64,000 bases of DNA. It comes from SSC4 sp964443225 (GTDB lineage Bacteria > Chloroflexota > Anaerolineae > SSC4 > Amarolineaceae). Location of the stretch: positions 1-64,000 of the forward strand of contig CAYUCC010000002.1 in assembly GCA_964443225.1 (NCBI GenBank), given 5' to 3'. The notes below the pieces were generated by a model. It had not been told where the DNA came from. It did not search any database and was given only the letters and a program-made list of their open reading frames with translations. The position numbers were made by a program, and so were the translations under genes. Shown one piece after another: positions 57,901 to 64,000 of the stretch (its first letter is position 1; each line of letters opens with the position of its first letter).

Positions 57901-59170
57901 CACTGTGGTGCTCACTGCCCTCGCGCCACAGCTGTCGGGAGAACTTCTGGTTCAAGCCCTCGCCGCTGCACTGACGATCGACGATGAACGGTGCCGCATT
58001 GATGCTCTCAACGCCTTGGCGCCACGGTTGTTGGGAGCAGAGAAAACACAGGCGCTGACGCAAGCCCTGGTCACTGCGCACACTATTGGGGATGCGCGGC
58101 ACTGCGCCGAGGCGCTAACTGCCTTGGCACCACAACTGTCGGGGGAACTTCTGGCGCAAGGCCTGGCCGCTGCACTGGCAATCGAGCATGAACGGTACCG
58201 CGCCAAGGCACTCACTGCACTCGCACCACGGTTGTTGGAAGAAGAGAAGGCACAGGTCTTGGCTCAATGCCTGGCCACTGCACTGGCAATCGGAGATGAA
58301 CAGCATCGTGCAGAGGCACTCGCTGCCCTGGTTCCACAACTTTCGGGGGAAGAAAAAGCGCAAGTCCTGGCTCAAGGCTTGCGCGCCGCGCGCTTGATCC
58401 AGAATGAATGGTCCCGCGCTGAGGCGATCGCTGCCCTGGTTCCACAGCTTTCGGGTGAGGAGAAAGCACAAGCTGTAGCGCAAGTGCTGGCCACTGCGGA
58501 AGCGATCGATGATGAGTGGTACCGTACCCAGGCGCTAACCACACTGGCGCCACACCTGTCAGGAGCGCTTCTGGCGCAAGGTTTGGAGGCAGCGGCGGCA
58601 ATCGGAGATGAGGTATGTCGCTCTTTGGTGCTCACCGCCTTGGCGCCGCAGCTACCAGAGGTAGAACAAGCACAAGTTTTTGCACAATGCTTGGCCATCA
58701 CCCAGGCAATTGAGGATGCGTGGTACCGCGCCAATGCGCTCACGGCTCTGGCGCCGTATCTGTCGGGAGATCTCCTGGCGCAAGGTTTGACCGTCGCAGT
58801 GGCAATCGGAGATGACATGTGTCGCGCCTGGGCACTCTCATCCCTGTCGCCGCAGTTATCGGAGGAAGAGAAAACAAGGGTCTTGGTACAAAGCTTGGCT
58901 ACTAGTCCGAATATCGAGATGGATTGGCCCCGTACTCTGAGCTTGGATGCATTCCTCGCTGCGATTCAAGACAACCTGCCTCTGCTTAGAAAGGCTCGTT
59001 TGGAAATAGTACAGTACCTCTGGAACGACCTTAGATATCAAAAAAGGGAGAATTTACTCTCGCTTTGCAGTGAGGCTGATCTATTCAGTCCACCTCTTTT
59101 CGATGCAAACGTCTTATCTAGAATGACCCGAGACCTCGTCGAAGTCTGTGAACATTGGACGTGGCTATAG
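51950..59170 (+). CDS. EAD1-NB-ARC STAND NTPase with about 50 C-terminal repeats
   Basis: The protein has 2406 residues. Residues 1-88 match an effector-associated domain of EAD1 type (LYSDQVSIRRIIIQVDL, then WADVLNKARRHNKVEDIF and EYP). The NB-ARC/STAND NTPase (about 130-330) has Walker A GMGGIGKS (147-154), Walker B LLILDDVW with D228-D229, LLLTTRD and GYLPLAIKLAG. A winged-helix-like part and linker reach about 620. From about 627 to 2310 there are about 50 repeats of 32 residues (sometimes 36) with core YRAEALTALAPQLSGE, a helical superhelix. EAD domains are known to pair with effectors carrying the same domain in conflict systems, so this is probably a ligand-sensing switch in anti-phage or self/non-self defence. 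No EAD1-bearing effector lies in this window. Confidence 0.88.
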   Translation: MTYREAFTNLIQFLGQLYSDQVSIRRIIIQVDLPIEQILFSGRADNTWADVLNKARRHNKVEDIFAIVRAEYPAVPELHTAMAGYRAAVACGDIPSLPLRRCDFYAHVSLPPNFVARPALLSDVCAMLLATPTIALTSAIPMDALHGMGGIGKSVVARALCDDPEVQNAFSDGILWATIGQMPEIIPRLREWIEELGGIIPQTAPTINQLKQNLAELLTDRACLLILDDVWHRSDAEPFLVGGPRCRLLLTTRDSEVARGLGAAVHPVPVMDPDEAVDLLELWASGVLRQADVALKQQIVRRLGYLPLAIKLAGSQLQRKSPARWLAGFDATQLQERRVEKVHDSLARTFALSLDELEAVDRPLYTALAIFREDEPTPLSAVARLWDGLAQYTEDQSISLVYDLAARALLQIAESAGDKTPVAVVIHDLLRDFVTAELGKGGKLAAHWAIVEAYRRMQAGNGWATAPNDGYLYDHLVYHLDQLASSEASAAVEVRALFADDAWLQKRVSSSDSRYDGYLADLETAWWRSHEKTLQQIETGDEPVTFVECMRYALIRTSINSLSSNYEPVLVARAVETGVWAAQQAVSVALRIPNSQARAKMMVAILAVEGLPPELRMSAARAGLVAALAAKDHRDRAEALAALAPQLSGEEKAQALAQGLTAALAIHNDKDRAEALMTLAPQLSQNEKTLALAQGLASALAIQSEEHRAKALTALAPQLSGEEQALALAQSLIAAQTIEDELYRAEALAGLAPQLSEDLQAQSLAATLVIENDRHRALALAALAPQLSGELLAQGLADALTIRDEWYRADALTSLVPRLSGELLAQGLAAVLTIKNEEHRARAFAALAPQLSGEFLAQGMTVALAIEHEPYRAEALAALAPLLSGEEKAHALAQGLAAAQAIENEFSRVEALSILVPQLAEKGKALALAQSMNAALAIKDDRYRARALATLAPLLSGELLAQGLAAALEFWNEPYHRAQAFAALAPQLSGELLVQGLAAALEIRDDEYRAEALTALAPQLSGEFLTQGLAAALEIRDDEYRAEALTALAPQLSGELLAQGLAAALAIENERYRAHTLAALAPQLSGELLAQGLAAALAIRNDTHRAEALTALAPQLSGEEKAHALAQSLAAALAIEDELHCAKALTALALLLSEEEKVLTLAQGLAAALACQDEWSRAGALTVMAPHLSRELLAQGLAAALAIRVDEHRAQALAALAPQLSGELLAQGLAAALEIRDEKHRAQALAALAPQLSGELLAQGLAAVLAMREFRYRAEVLAALAPQLTGELLGQGLISVLAIEDDQYCAKALAALAPQLSGEPLVQALDAALAIWSERYRAQAIAALAPQLLGKLLTRGLIGALAIRDKYYRAQVLAALSSPPAEEKSQTPEVALITREENNPGEARTILVTQLSEKILTQRLVATLAISGEYRRARALAALAPRLSEAERTRARAQGLAAALAIQNDEYRAQALTALAPQLSGELLVQGLAAALEIRDDEYRAEALTALAPQLSGELLAQGLAAALAIEIERYRADTLAALAPQLSGELLAQGLAAALAIENERYRAHTLAALAPQLSGELLVQGLAAALASDFEWSRAETLTVLAPHLSGEPLAQGLAAELEIRDDEYRAQVLTALAPQLSGEEKALALVQGLAAALEIRDEKYRAQVLAALAPQLSGEFLAQGLAAALEIRDEKHRARVLTALAPQLSGELLAQGLAAALAIGEEEYRAQVLAALAPQLSGELLAQGLAAALAIGSRQYRARVLTALAPQLSGELLAQGLVVALTIWNDGYYAEAFTTLAPQLSGVLLTQALAAARTIEDERYRTKALTALVPYLSREQLAPSLTATQTMKDERYRTEVLSALAPQLSGELLAQALDAALAIQDEPYRTEVLSALAPQLSGELLAQALDAASAIWTEGYRAQAIAALVPQLSGKALTWGVTAAMALRNEQHRTQTLTKLMSQVSAENKGPALTAALAIEHERYRTVVLTALAPQLSGELLVQALAAALTIDDERCRIDALNALAPRLLGAEKTQALTQALVTAHTIGDARHCAEALTALAPQLSGELLAQGLAAALAIEHERYRAKALTALAPRLLEEEKAQVLAQCLATALAIGDEQHRAEALAALVPQLSGEEKAQVLAQGLRAARLIQNEWSRAEAIAALVPQLSGEEKAQAVAQVLATAEAIDDEWYRTQALTTLAPHLSGALLAQGLEAAAAIGDEVCRSLVLTALAPQLPEVEQAQVFAQCLAITQAIEDAWYRANALTALAPYLSGDLLAQGLTVAVAIGDDMCRAWALSSLSPQLSEEEKTRVLVQSLATSPNIEMDWPRTLSLDAFLAAIQDNLPLLRKARLEIVQYLWNDLRYQKRENLLSLCSEADLFSPPLFDANVLSRMTRDLVEVCEHWTWL
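55103..55217 (+). repeat. 115-base exact duplicate within the array (copy 1)
   Basis: This stretch is identical to 56576-56690, spanning a whole unit coded around IENERYRAHTLAALAP. Identity at synonymous sites across about 1.4 kb indicates recent internal duplication or gene conversion. Confidence 0.85.
56576..56690 (+). repeat. 115-base exact duplicate within the array (copy 2)
   Basis: This is the second copy of the sequence at 55103-55217. The flanking units are also alike (EIRDDEYRAEALTALAP at both sites), so the copied block was larger than the exact match. Confidence 0.85.
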
Positions 59171-59407
59171 GTCTCTGGCAATTCTCTTTCATATTTGCCA
59201 CGCCCATCTCGTCGGGTTCTCGAAAGAGACCAACCAGAATGACGCCTGTCGCCGAGAAAAAGCATAGCAGCCTGTCGGAGAGTCGTGGCTTTGCGACAGG
59301 CAAACGAGGGAGATTAGTTCGCGCAAGATCGATAAGACGACCCACAAGTCCTTGCTGTTTCAGGCATGCTTCAGTGACCATGCAAAGTGACCGTACTTCT
59401 GGGGCTG

Positions 59408-59707
59408 ATGGAATGCGATGAGACATGCACGCTGTCAGGGCTCTTGCACCAAGTGGCTGTGAAAGGCAACGTCAGTAGCTGGTGGGCCGAGCAGCAGGCA
59501 AAGCTTGCGCGCTGGTGGGAAGAACAGCGCGCTGCAATCGAACGGCAAGTCGCCCAGTGGCTGGAAGACCTGCAGCGTCAACTCGAGGAGGCCGTACAGA
59601 AACAGATCGAAGAAACACTGAACCAGTTATGCGGCGCGGCCTTCATTTTGCCTGGCGGATTGGCCCTGGCGGCCTGGTGGCTGCGCCAACGTGGGCATTC
59701 AGGTTAG
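59408..59707 (+). CDS. Small amphipathic protein with C-terminal membrane helix
   Basis: The product has about 99 residues from ATG 59408; a GTG at 59387 or one at 59457 is also possible, and none has a strong ribosome-binding site. The middle is a Trp- and Glu-rich amphipathic helix (WWAEQQAKLARWWEEQRAAI, then QWLEDLQRQLEEAVQKQIEE). The end has a hydrophobic helix (AAFILPGGLALAAWWL) and a basic tail. It could be a membrane-bound coiled-coil peptide. It lies 29 bases before the sigma-factor gene and probably shares its transcript. Its 200-base upstream region holds nothing I can name. Function unknown. Confidence 0.65.
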   Translation: MECDETCTLSGLLHQVAVKGNVSSWWAEQQAKLARWWEEQRAAIERQVAQWLEDLQRQLEEAVQKQIEETLNQLCGAAFILPGGLALAAWWLRQRGHSG

Positions 59708-59736
59708 GGATCCGGTAGAAGGAGTCAACATAACAA

Positions 59737-60618
59737 ATGGCCGACCGAGACACCGCTGAACAGCTCTCTCACGCGCAACGAGTTGCTGCCCACACCCTCG
59801 CCCAAAACGACTGGCAGCTCTTGTCCTACCCCGACCTGGGCGTCGACCTCGACACCTTCGTCGCGCGCGTGCTGAACAGAGCCCAAACCTGCCACCGCAA
59901 GGAAGGTGTTGCCGTACTCGACGAACGCAACCTGACGAGCGCGACCCAACACGAGTATTCCAAACTCCTCCACAACGCCTGCGGTCGCAAAGATACCCCC
60001 GCCGGCCAGCGAGCCTACCTGGAACTGTGGAACCGCTCCAGCCGCATGGTCCGCTTCAGGATGGCCGATCACGCCGACGCGCAAGACGTTACCCAGAACG
60101 GTATGAAGAAGATCTACGAGAAACTCGCCCAATGCGGTCAACCAGGTTCTTTCCTGGGGTGGGTGTACGGTGTCATGCTCAATGAAATGCGCCAGTACTG
60201 GCGCAAGCAAGGCCGGCAACCTCCCATCATCGGCTGGGGTTCCGTTTCACTGGAATCCGACGACACCACCGATAGTCAGCTATCAGAGGAACGCCTTGAT
60301 TCAACCCAATTGTCCATCCTGCAAACGATGAATAGTCTGATTCAACCATCCCCCGAAGAAGAGGCGACCCAACACGACACGGACCGGTCACTGCGCGAGC
60401 TGATCCGCCGCTGCCTGCAGCACGAAACAGAAAGCCTGGTATTCCTACGCCTGGTTCTCAACGGCGCCGAGGTATCTCACCTGGCGGATTTCCTTCACCG
60501 CGCCCCCAGCACGATCTACGTGCTGCGCCACCGCGCGCTCAAAAAGCTGCGTCGCTGCCCCGAACTCCTGGTTATGCTCCAGGCACAGTTGGCTTCCCCG
60601 GTCGGAGGTGCGGCATGA
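59737..60618 (+). CDS. ECF-like RNA polymerase sigma factor
   Basis: The protein has 293 residues; the ATG follows AGAAGGAG. An N-terminal extension of about 90 residues precedes sigma region 2 (about 92-155; DAQDVTQNGMKKIYEKL, then FLGWVYGVMLNEMRQYWRKQ), which binds core polymerase and the -10 element. Region 4 (about 220-278; VSHLADFLHRAPSTIYVLRH) is a helix-turn-helix for the -35 element. Region 3 is absent, as in ECF factors, but the length is greater than the usual 160-200 residues. Its stop overlaps the next start (ATGA), and two zinc-finger anti-sigma-like proteins follow, the expected arrangement for membrane- or redox-controlled sigma factors. Confidence 0.9.
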   Translation: MADRDTAEQLSHAQRVAAHTLAQNDWQLLSYPDLGVDLDTFVARVLNRAQTCHRKEGVAVLDERNLTSATQHEYSKLLHNACGRKDTPAGQRAYLELWNRSSRMVRFRMADHADAQDVTQNGMKKIYEKLAQCGQPGSFLGWVYGVMLNEMRQYWRKQGRQPPIIGWGSVSLESDDTTDSQLSEERLDSTQLSILQTMNSLIQPSPEEEATQHDTDRSLRELIRRCLQHETESLVFLRLVLNGAEVSHLADFLHRAPSTIYVLRHRALKKLRRCPELLVMLQAQLASPVGGAA

Positions 60619-61043
60619 CGACCCTGCTGTCCGGTTTCCCGATCGAACCACGAAGACACCAAGACACAAAGGCGCTGCAATTATTGTCCGAAACCACTTT
60701 GCCCTGGCACCTTTGCGGTAAACCTCCGGCTAACGAGCACCAGATGGCCGGCAGCACGCCACTTTCTGGATCAACGTGTGTGCTGCGAACTTTCAGCCGA
60801 TCCGTGCCCGACTGCATCGACCATGAGGCGGGCCTCCTCGACCTGGCAGACGCGCTGCTGCGCAATGCCCCCCAGGCCTACCTGCAGCCGGCCTTCGCCC
60901 GAACCCTGGCCCACATCCACCACTGCCCTACCTGCCGGGCTACTCTGGTCGACCTGGTGCTGACGACGCTGCACTTCGATGCCCACCTGCCAGCCCCGGC
61001 CGTACCCAACCCAACCGAGGAGGGCACTCACCATGTCACCTGA
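60615..61043 (+). CDS. Short zinc-finger anti-sigma-like protein
   Basis: The product has 142 residues, starting in the ATGA overlap with the sigma gene. The C-terminal half carries H100-x3-C104-x2-C107 (HIHHCPTC), the zinc-binding motif of ZAS/zf-HC2 anti-sigma factors. No membrane segment is visible. The N-terminal 60 residues have odd composition and coincide with a repeat-like DNA element at 60646-60730, so that part may be an insertion. It may bind and hold the sigma factor. Confidence in the family is moderate because only the zinc motif is clear. Confidence 0.7.
   Translation: MTTLLSGFPIEPRRHQDTKALQLLSETTLPWHLCGKPPANEHQMAGSTPLSGSTCVLRTFSRSVPDCIDHEAGLLDLADALLRNAPQAYLQPAFARTLAHIHHCPTCRATLVDLVLTTLHFDAHLPAPAVPNPTEEGTHHVT
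60646..60730. repeat. Repeat-like imperfect palindrome inside the anti-sigma gene
   Basis: AACCACGAAGACACCAAGAC at the left and CACCTTTGCGGTAAACC at the right are imperfect inverted repeats. They resemble a dispersed intergenic element common in environmental bacteria that begins with CCACGAAG-type sequence and ends with CTTTGCGGT-type sequence. Here it would be translated in frame. Confidence 0.4.
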
Positions 61044-61809
61044 CGCATGGCAAAACCTGGAACCCGACCTGCGCACCTGGCTCGCTGCCCTGGCCAAACG
61101 TCGTGCCGCCGGCGAAACGATCGCCGAAACCACCGCCGAACGCCTGGCCGCGGCTATGGTCGATGACGCTCCCGACGCCCTCGACCATGCCACGGTCGAG
61201 GATCAACTGCCGGCCTACGTCGAAGCCGAGCTGCGCGGTGTCGCCGTGGCACAGGCCTTCCCCGATGTCAACCGCCACCTCCGCCGCTGTGATGAGTGTT
61301 TCGAGCTCTACACCGACCTGCTGCAGATCGAGCTCGGCGAGCTGCCCGCACCGCTGCCGCTTCCCCAGGCATCGTACCTCGATCGCCTGCGCAGTTACGT
61401 GCTCCAGGGTACAGAGGTAATCTTGAGTGCCCTGCACCGTGACCGCCTGCGCGATCTCCCACTCGTGGCCGAAGTCTTTTTCAGCACCTGGCAAGGGCAG
61501 TTCGACCGCCTGCTCCTGCAGCCGCAGCCACAAACCGCGTTCAATTTCTCGAGCGATACCCCGGTCGCGCTGCGTTTTCTGGCGGCAACGCTCGTCACCA
61601 CCGGCCGCCTGGGTCAGACGCTGTCGGAAACGCAGGTCACCAGCCTGCAGGCCGCCGGCCAACTGGAGTCAGTGGTTCGCCGCGAGGCACACCGTGTGGC
61701 CTCGGATCTCGGCTTCCGTCGCGAAGCGGGCCTGTTTGCCGAACAATACACACGCTGGATGATGACCCAGATCAGTCACCTGCCGCGGGAGGGACAACCC
61801 GATGGCTGA
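61033..61809 (+). CDS. Second zinc-finger anti-sigma-like protein
   Basis: I use ATG 61033 after GAGGAGGG; it overlaps the previous stop by 11 bases. The product has 258 residues. It carries H82-x3-C86-x2-C89 (HLRRCDEC) within a helical segment like that of ZAS anti-sigma factors (LPAYVEAELRGVAVAQAFPD). The remaining 150 residues are soluble and not recognised. There is no membrane segment. Two zinc-finger proteins in series after one sigma factor is unusual; one may regulate the other. Confidence 0.75.
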   Translation: MSPDAWQNLEPDLRTWLAALAKRRAAGETIAETTAERLAAAMVDDAPDALDHATVEDQLPAYVEAELRGVAVAQAFPDVNRHLRRCDECFELYTDLLQIELGELPAPLPLPQASYLDRLRSYVLQGTEVILSALHRDRLRDLPLVAEVFFSTWQGQFDRLLLQPQPQTAFNFSSDTPVALRFLAATLVTTGRLGQTLSETQVTSLQAAGQLESVVRREAHRVASDLGFRREAGLFAEQYTRWMMTQISHLPREGQPDG

Positions 61810-63760
61810 CACCGCTGAATCACAAACCGAGATCAAGAACCCATCTCCACCCGCTCCCAAACTGCGCATCCTGGCCCTGCCCAGCTATACAGCGATCCTG
61901 TTTGGCCTCATCGTGGTTGTCACTCTCAGCGCTGCGCTGTCAAGCCTTCTGCCGGACTCGCAGGTGTGGTGGCCGCCCTTTGTCTTGGGTTTGTTACTGC
62001 TGCCCTGGCGCGATTTTTTACACTGGCCAGATCGCGAAAAGAGACAGCACCGCCTGCAGCCTCTCCCAGGCACAGAAAACGAACCACTCACCAAAGCGCT
62101 TGCCCAGTTCAGCGACCAGACGAACGATCCCGGGCCCCAGATTCTGACCAGCGAGTACCACGACGTCATTCATGCCTTTGGCACGTTTCGCCGGCGCTTC
62201 ATTGGCATCGGGCGTGCGCTGGGCAGCAGCCTGGTGCAGTTTATCCAAACAGGCAGTGAAGACGCCAGGCGCAGCGCCAGCGCTATCCTGGCCCACGAGC
62301 TGGCCCATTTCACCAACCGCGACGTGCAGTTGGTCGGTTTCTCGCGCAGCCTGATCAAGGTTACCGGTCTGGTCGCCCTGTTCAATGCCTGGGTAGCTGT
62401 CCAGCTGGTGGCCTTCATGATTCTCGTCGGCCCCGAGGTCGTGCAGCCCCAGTTCTGGCGCGAGCTCGGCAATCTGGTGCCCATACCTGGCCTCGACCTC
62501 CTCCCGCTGCATGACAGCCTGCGTTTGCAGGACCCGGCCGCGTTCGACCGCATTGGCGATCCGGCCAATGCCATCAGCTTCACCTTCTACGCCTTTCGCC
62601 TGGCGCTGTCCTATCTGCCGTTTGCGTTCGGCGCCGCGGTACTGTCCCTGTTCTTCTGGCGCAAGCTGCTGCGGGTACGTGAGTTCTACGCCGACGCCCG
62701 GGTGGCGGAGATGTTCGGCAATGCTGAGGTGGTGCGTGGTGCCATGCAGATGCACGGCACGCTGCGGATGACGTTGTCCTCCCGGACGATCTCGTGGCAC
62801 GGCCGGCTGAGAAGCGGGCGACAGCGTGTTTCCAATGCACTAACGAAGCTTCCACTCCTTGCCTACCGGCCACCCGATCGGGAGATCGAGGCGGCACTGG
62901 AGAATCCCCTGCGCGCCCTCGGCAAACCCTGGCAGGTTGCGGCGTGGACCGGCGCCGCGGCCCTGCTGCTCGATATGATCCTGCGCGGCAGCCTCACCAT
63001 TCTGCGCATCAACCAACCGGGCGCCTACGTGCCGGTATTGACTGCCCTGGCGGTCTTTGCCGTCTGGCTGCTGCCGCGTCTTTGCCAGGGTGGCGCCGCG
63101 ATGAGACCGGTACGCACCGTCCTGACGATGGTCGGTGTCTTTTTCGCCGTCAAGTTGAGCATCAACGTGGGAGACGCCCTGCTTTTTCTCTTGGCATCGA
63201 TGACCGGGGCTTTGGGTTCGATGGGCCATATGGTCGATACAGTGTTATACGTCTGGTTGGGAATCTCTGCCGAGAGTGTGCCCCTGGTTCCGATCATGGG
63301 TGACCTCGTGACGTGGGACGAGCTGGTGCGCTATCAGATCGTGATGCCGGTCGTATACTTTGTGCTGTTTGCATTTCCCGTGCTCGTGACCACGCTGCTG
63401 GCGTACGTATGGCTGGTGCGGCGGGCGTTACGCTGGTATGGCTTGGCCGAGCGCCTCAGGACGGTCTTCTGGGCCATCATCATCAGCCTGTTAGTCGTCC
63501 TGGCCCTGGTAATCTTACCGATCGGCAACCACCTCTTTTTTCCCTACATCTATCAGGGCTGGTCGTGGCCAAGCCTGGTTGGGATGCTGGTGGGGCTCCT
63601 GTGGTTGGTCGCGGCAGGTATCGCATTTTGGATCACCGACCGGCGCCAGGCAGGGCGGTGTCCGCACTGTCACGAAGTGGTCACCGGTTCGTTTGAGCTG
63701 GGTAAATCGTGTGGTAGTTGTGGAACGAGGTTGCACGCATGGCTAATCGCACCGTATTGA
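61802..63760 (+). CDS. M48-type membrane zinc metallopeptidase
   Basis: The protein has 652 residues and starts within the ATGGCTGA overlap with the previous gene. The zinc site is HELAH (H165, E166, H169) with E294 and D298 in EFYADARV supplying the M48-type third ligand. About eight membrane segments flank and follow it (ILFGLIVVVTLSAALSSLL; LVALFNAWVAVQLVAFMILV; LALVILPIGN and others). A C-terminal zinc ribbon (C620-x2-C623, C637-x2-C640) is an extra. The family cleaves membrane or misfolded proteins and signalling peptides. Next to a sigma/anti-sigma pair, it may act in controlled proteolysis; the substrate is unknown. Confidence 0.9.
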   Translation: MADTAESQTEIKNPSPPAPKLRILALPSYTAILFGLIVVVTLSAALSSLLPDSQVWWPPFVLGLLLLPWRDFLHWPDREKRQHRLQPLPGTENEPLTKALAQFSDQTNDPGPQILTSEYHDVIHAFGTFRRRFIGIGRALGSSLVQFIQTGSEDARRSASAILAHELAHFTNRDVQLVGFSRSLIKVTGLVALFNAWVAVQLVAFMILVGPEVVQPQFWRELGNLVPIPGLDLLPLHDSLRLQDPAAFDRIGDPANAISFTFYAFRLALSYLPFAFGAAVLSLFFWRKLLRVREFYADARVAEMFGNAEVVRGAMQMHGTLRMTLSSRTISWHGRLRSGRQRVSNALTKLPLLAYRPPDREIEAALENPLRALGKPWQVAAWTGAAALLLDMILRGSLTILRINQPGAYVPVLTALAVFAVWLLPRLCQGGAAMRPVRTVLTMVGVFFAVKLSINVGDALLFLLASMTGALGSMGHMVDTVLYVWLGISAESVPLVPIMGDLVTWDELVRYQIVMPVVYFVLFAFPVLVTTLLAYVWLVRRALRWYGLAERLRTVFWAIIISLLVVLALVILPIGNHLFFPYIYQGWSWPSLVGMLVGLLWLVAAGIAFWITDRRQAGRCPHCHEVVTGSFELGKSCGSCGTRLHAWLIAPY

Positions 63761-64000
63761 CGAAGGGGTCGGGGGAACGCCACAGCCTGCGTATGCTGAC
63801 CTGGCTGTTGTGGATCACATTTGTGACCGGCAACGTGGTTGTGGTCGCGCTGCAGTTTTCAGCCGCATCAGCGTTCACGATCATGTTGTCGGAGATGCTT
63901 CTACTGCTCGTGTTTGTCACCGAGATTGGGCTGCTCGTGCGTTACTGGCGGTCGGTAGGCCAGTGGCGGGCCGTCGTGTTGTTCTGGGTCAGCTACAGCC
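63739..64000 (+). CDS. Membrane protein, truncated by the window end
   Basis: ATG 63739 overlaps the end of the peptidase gene by 22 bases and the frame stays open to the last base. The 87 visible residues include at least two membrane segments (WLLWITFVTGNVVVVALQF; MLSEMLLLLVFVTEIGLLV) and the start of a third. The tight overlap argues for the same operon. The family cannot be judged from this part. Confidence 0.7.
   Translation, partial: MANRTVLTKGSGERHSLRMLTWLLWITFVTGNVVVVALQFSAASAFTIMLSEMLLLLVFVTEIGLLVRYWRSVGQWRAVVLFWVSYS

Larger units (their letters stand above)
53845..58880 (+). repeat. 96-base coding repeat array
   Basis: Roughly 50 in-frame units of 96 bases (108 where an EEKAxA segment is added) code for the LAPQLSGELLAQGLAAAL repeat. 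Units differ mainly at the variable I..D..YRA segment, while the APQLSGE core is nearly fixed in the middle of the array. Units at both ends are more diverged, as expected from unequal exchange in the centre. Confidence 0.9.

Noticed and set aside
53845..58880. CRISPR array
   Set aside because: The repeats are adjacent 96-base coding units with no spacers and continue one reading frame.
59118..59426. Minus-strand frame of 102 codons between the STAND gene and the small helix protein
   Set aside because: No ribosome-binding site and partial overlap with both neighbours. It reads moderately well (GLVGRLIDLARTNLPRL), so a decayed gene is possible but unproven.

Overview
This is accessory or lineage-specific DNA from a bacterium, most likely a member of Chloroflexota (Anaerolineae, Caldilineae or Ardenticatenia-like). 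That placement is inferred from the many Hanks-type kinases, the extracytoplasmic linkers rich in Thr, Pro and Ala, the kelch plus LVIVD secreted protein, the EAD1/NB-ARC repeat protein and the moderately high G+C. No marker gene is present to prove it. Every gene I accept is on the + strand. I saw no rRNA, tRNA or CRISPR array.

Layout. (1) 1-1222: a G-run repeat and two small paralogous DUF2292-like genes separated by about 500 bases. (2) 1249-46670: one very long co-directional block of 21 genes with gaps of 1 to 122 bases, forming a phospho-signalling and cytoskeleton-like island. It encodes a degenerate J-domain/FHA protein carrying three RQRT motifs, an NTF2-like membrane protein, three PP2C phosphatases, six Ser/Thr kinase genes (one holding a kinase plus a pseudokinase), very large TPR proteins, two coiled-coil/TPR proteins, two membrane FHA proteins, a membrane VWA/FHA protein and two divergent tubulin/FtsZ-like proteins. 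A near-consensus promoter overlapped by a palindrome lies in front of the VWA gene, so the VWA-tubulin end can probably be transcribed separately. (3) 46671-51599: an 80-base inverted-repeat remnant, a seventh kinase gene and a secreted double-propeller protein. (4) 51950-59170: a 2406-residue STAND NTPase (EAD1, NB-ARC, about 50 repeats of 32 or 36 residues), a likely defence or conflict protein whose repeat array is still being duplicated. (5) 59408-64000: a tightly overlapping operon with a small amphipathic/hydrophobic protein, an ECF-like sigma factor, two different zinc-finger anti-sigma-like proteins, an M48-type membrane metallopeptidase and a membrane protein running off the end.

How the parts may work together. 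In the large island, membrane kinases and phosphatases would set the phospho-Thr state of target proteins, the FHA domains on cytoplasmic and membrane proteins would read it, the TPR and coiled-coil proteins would be scaffolds, and the tubulin-like pair with the VWA protein would be the mechanical output, possibly at the membrane. A phosphatase and its neighbouring kinase end in related outer domains, which suggests they sense the same cue. The assignments rest on motifs read by eye; the overall function of the island is inference. The best candidates for an undescribed system are this kinase/phosphatase/FHA/VWA/tubulin block and the neighbouring EAD1-NB-ARC repeat protein.
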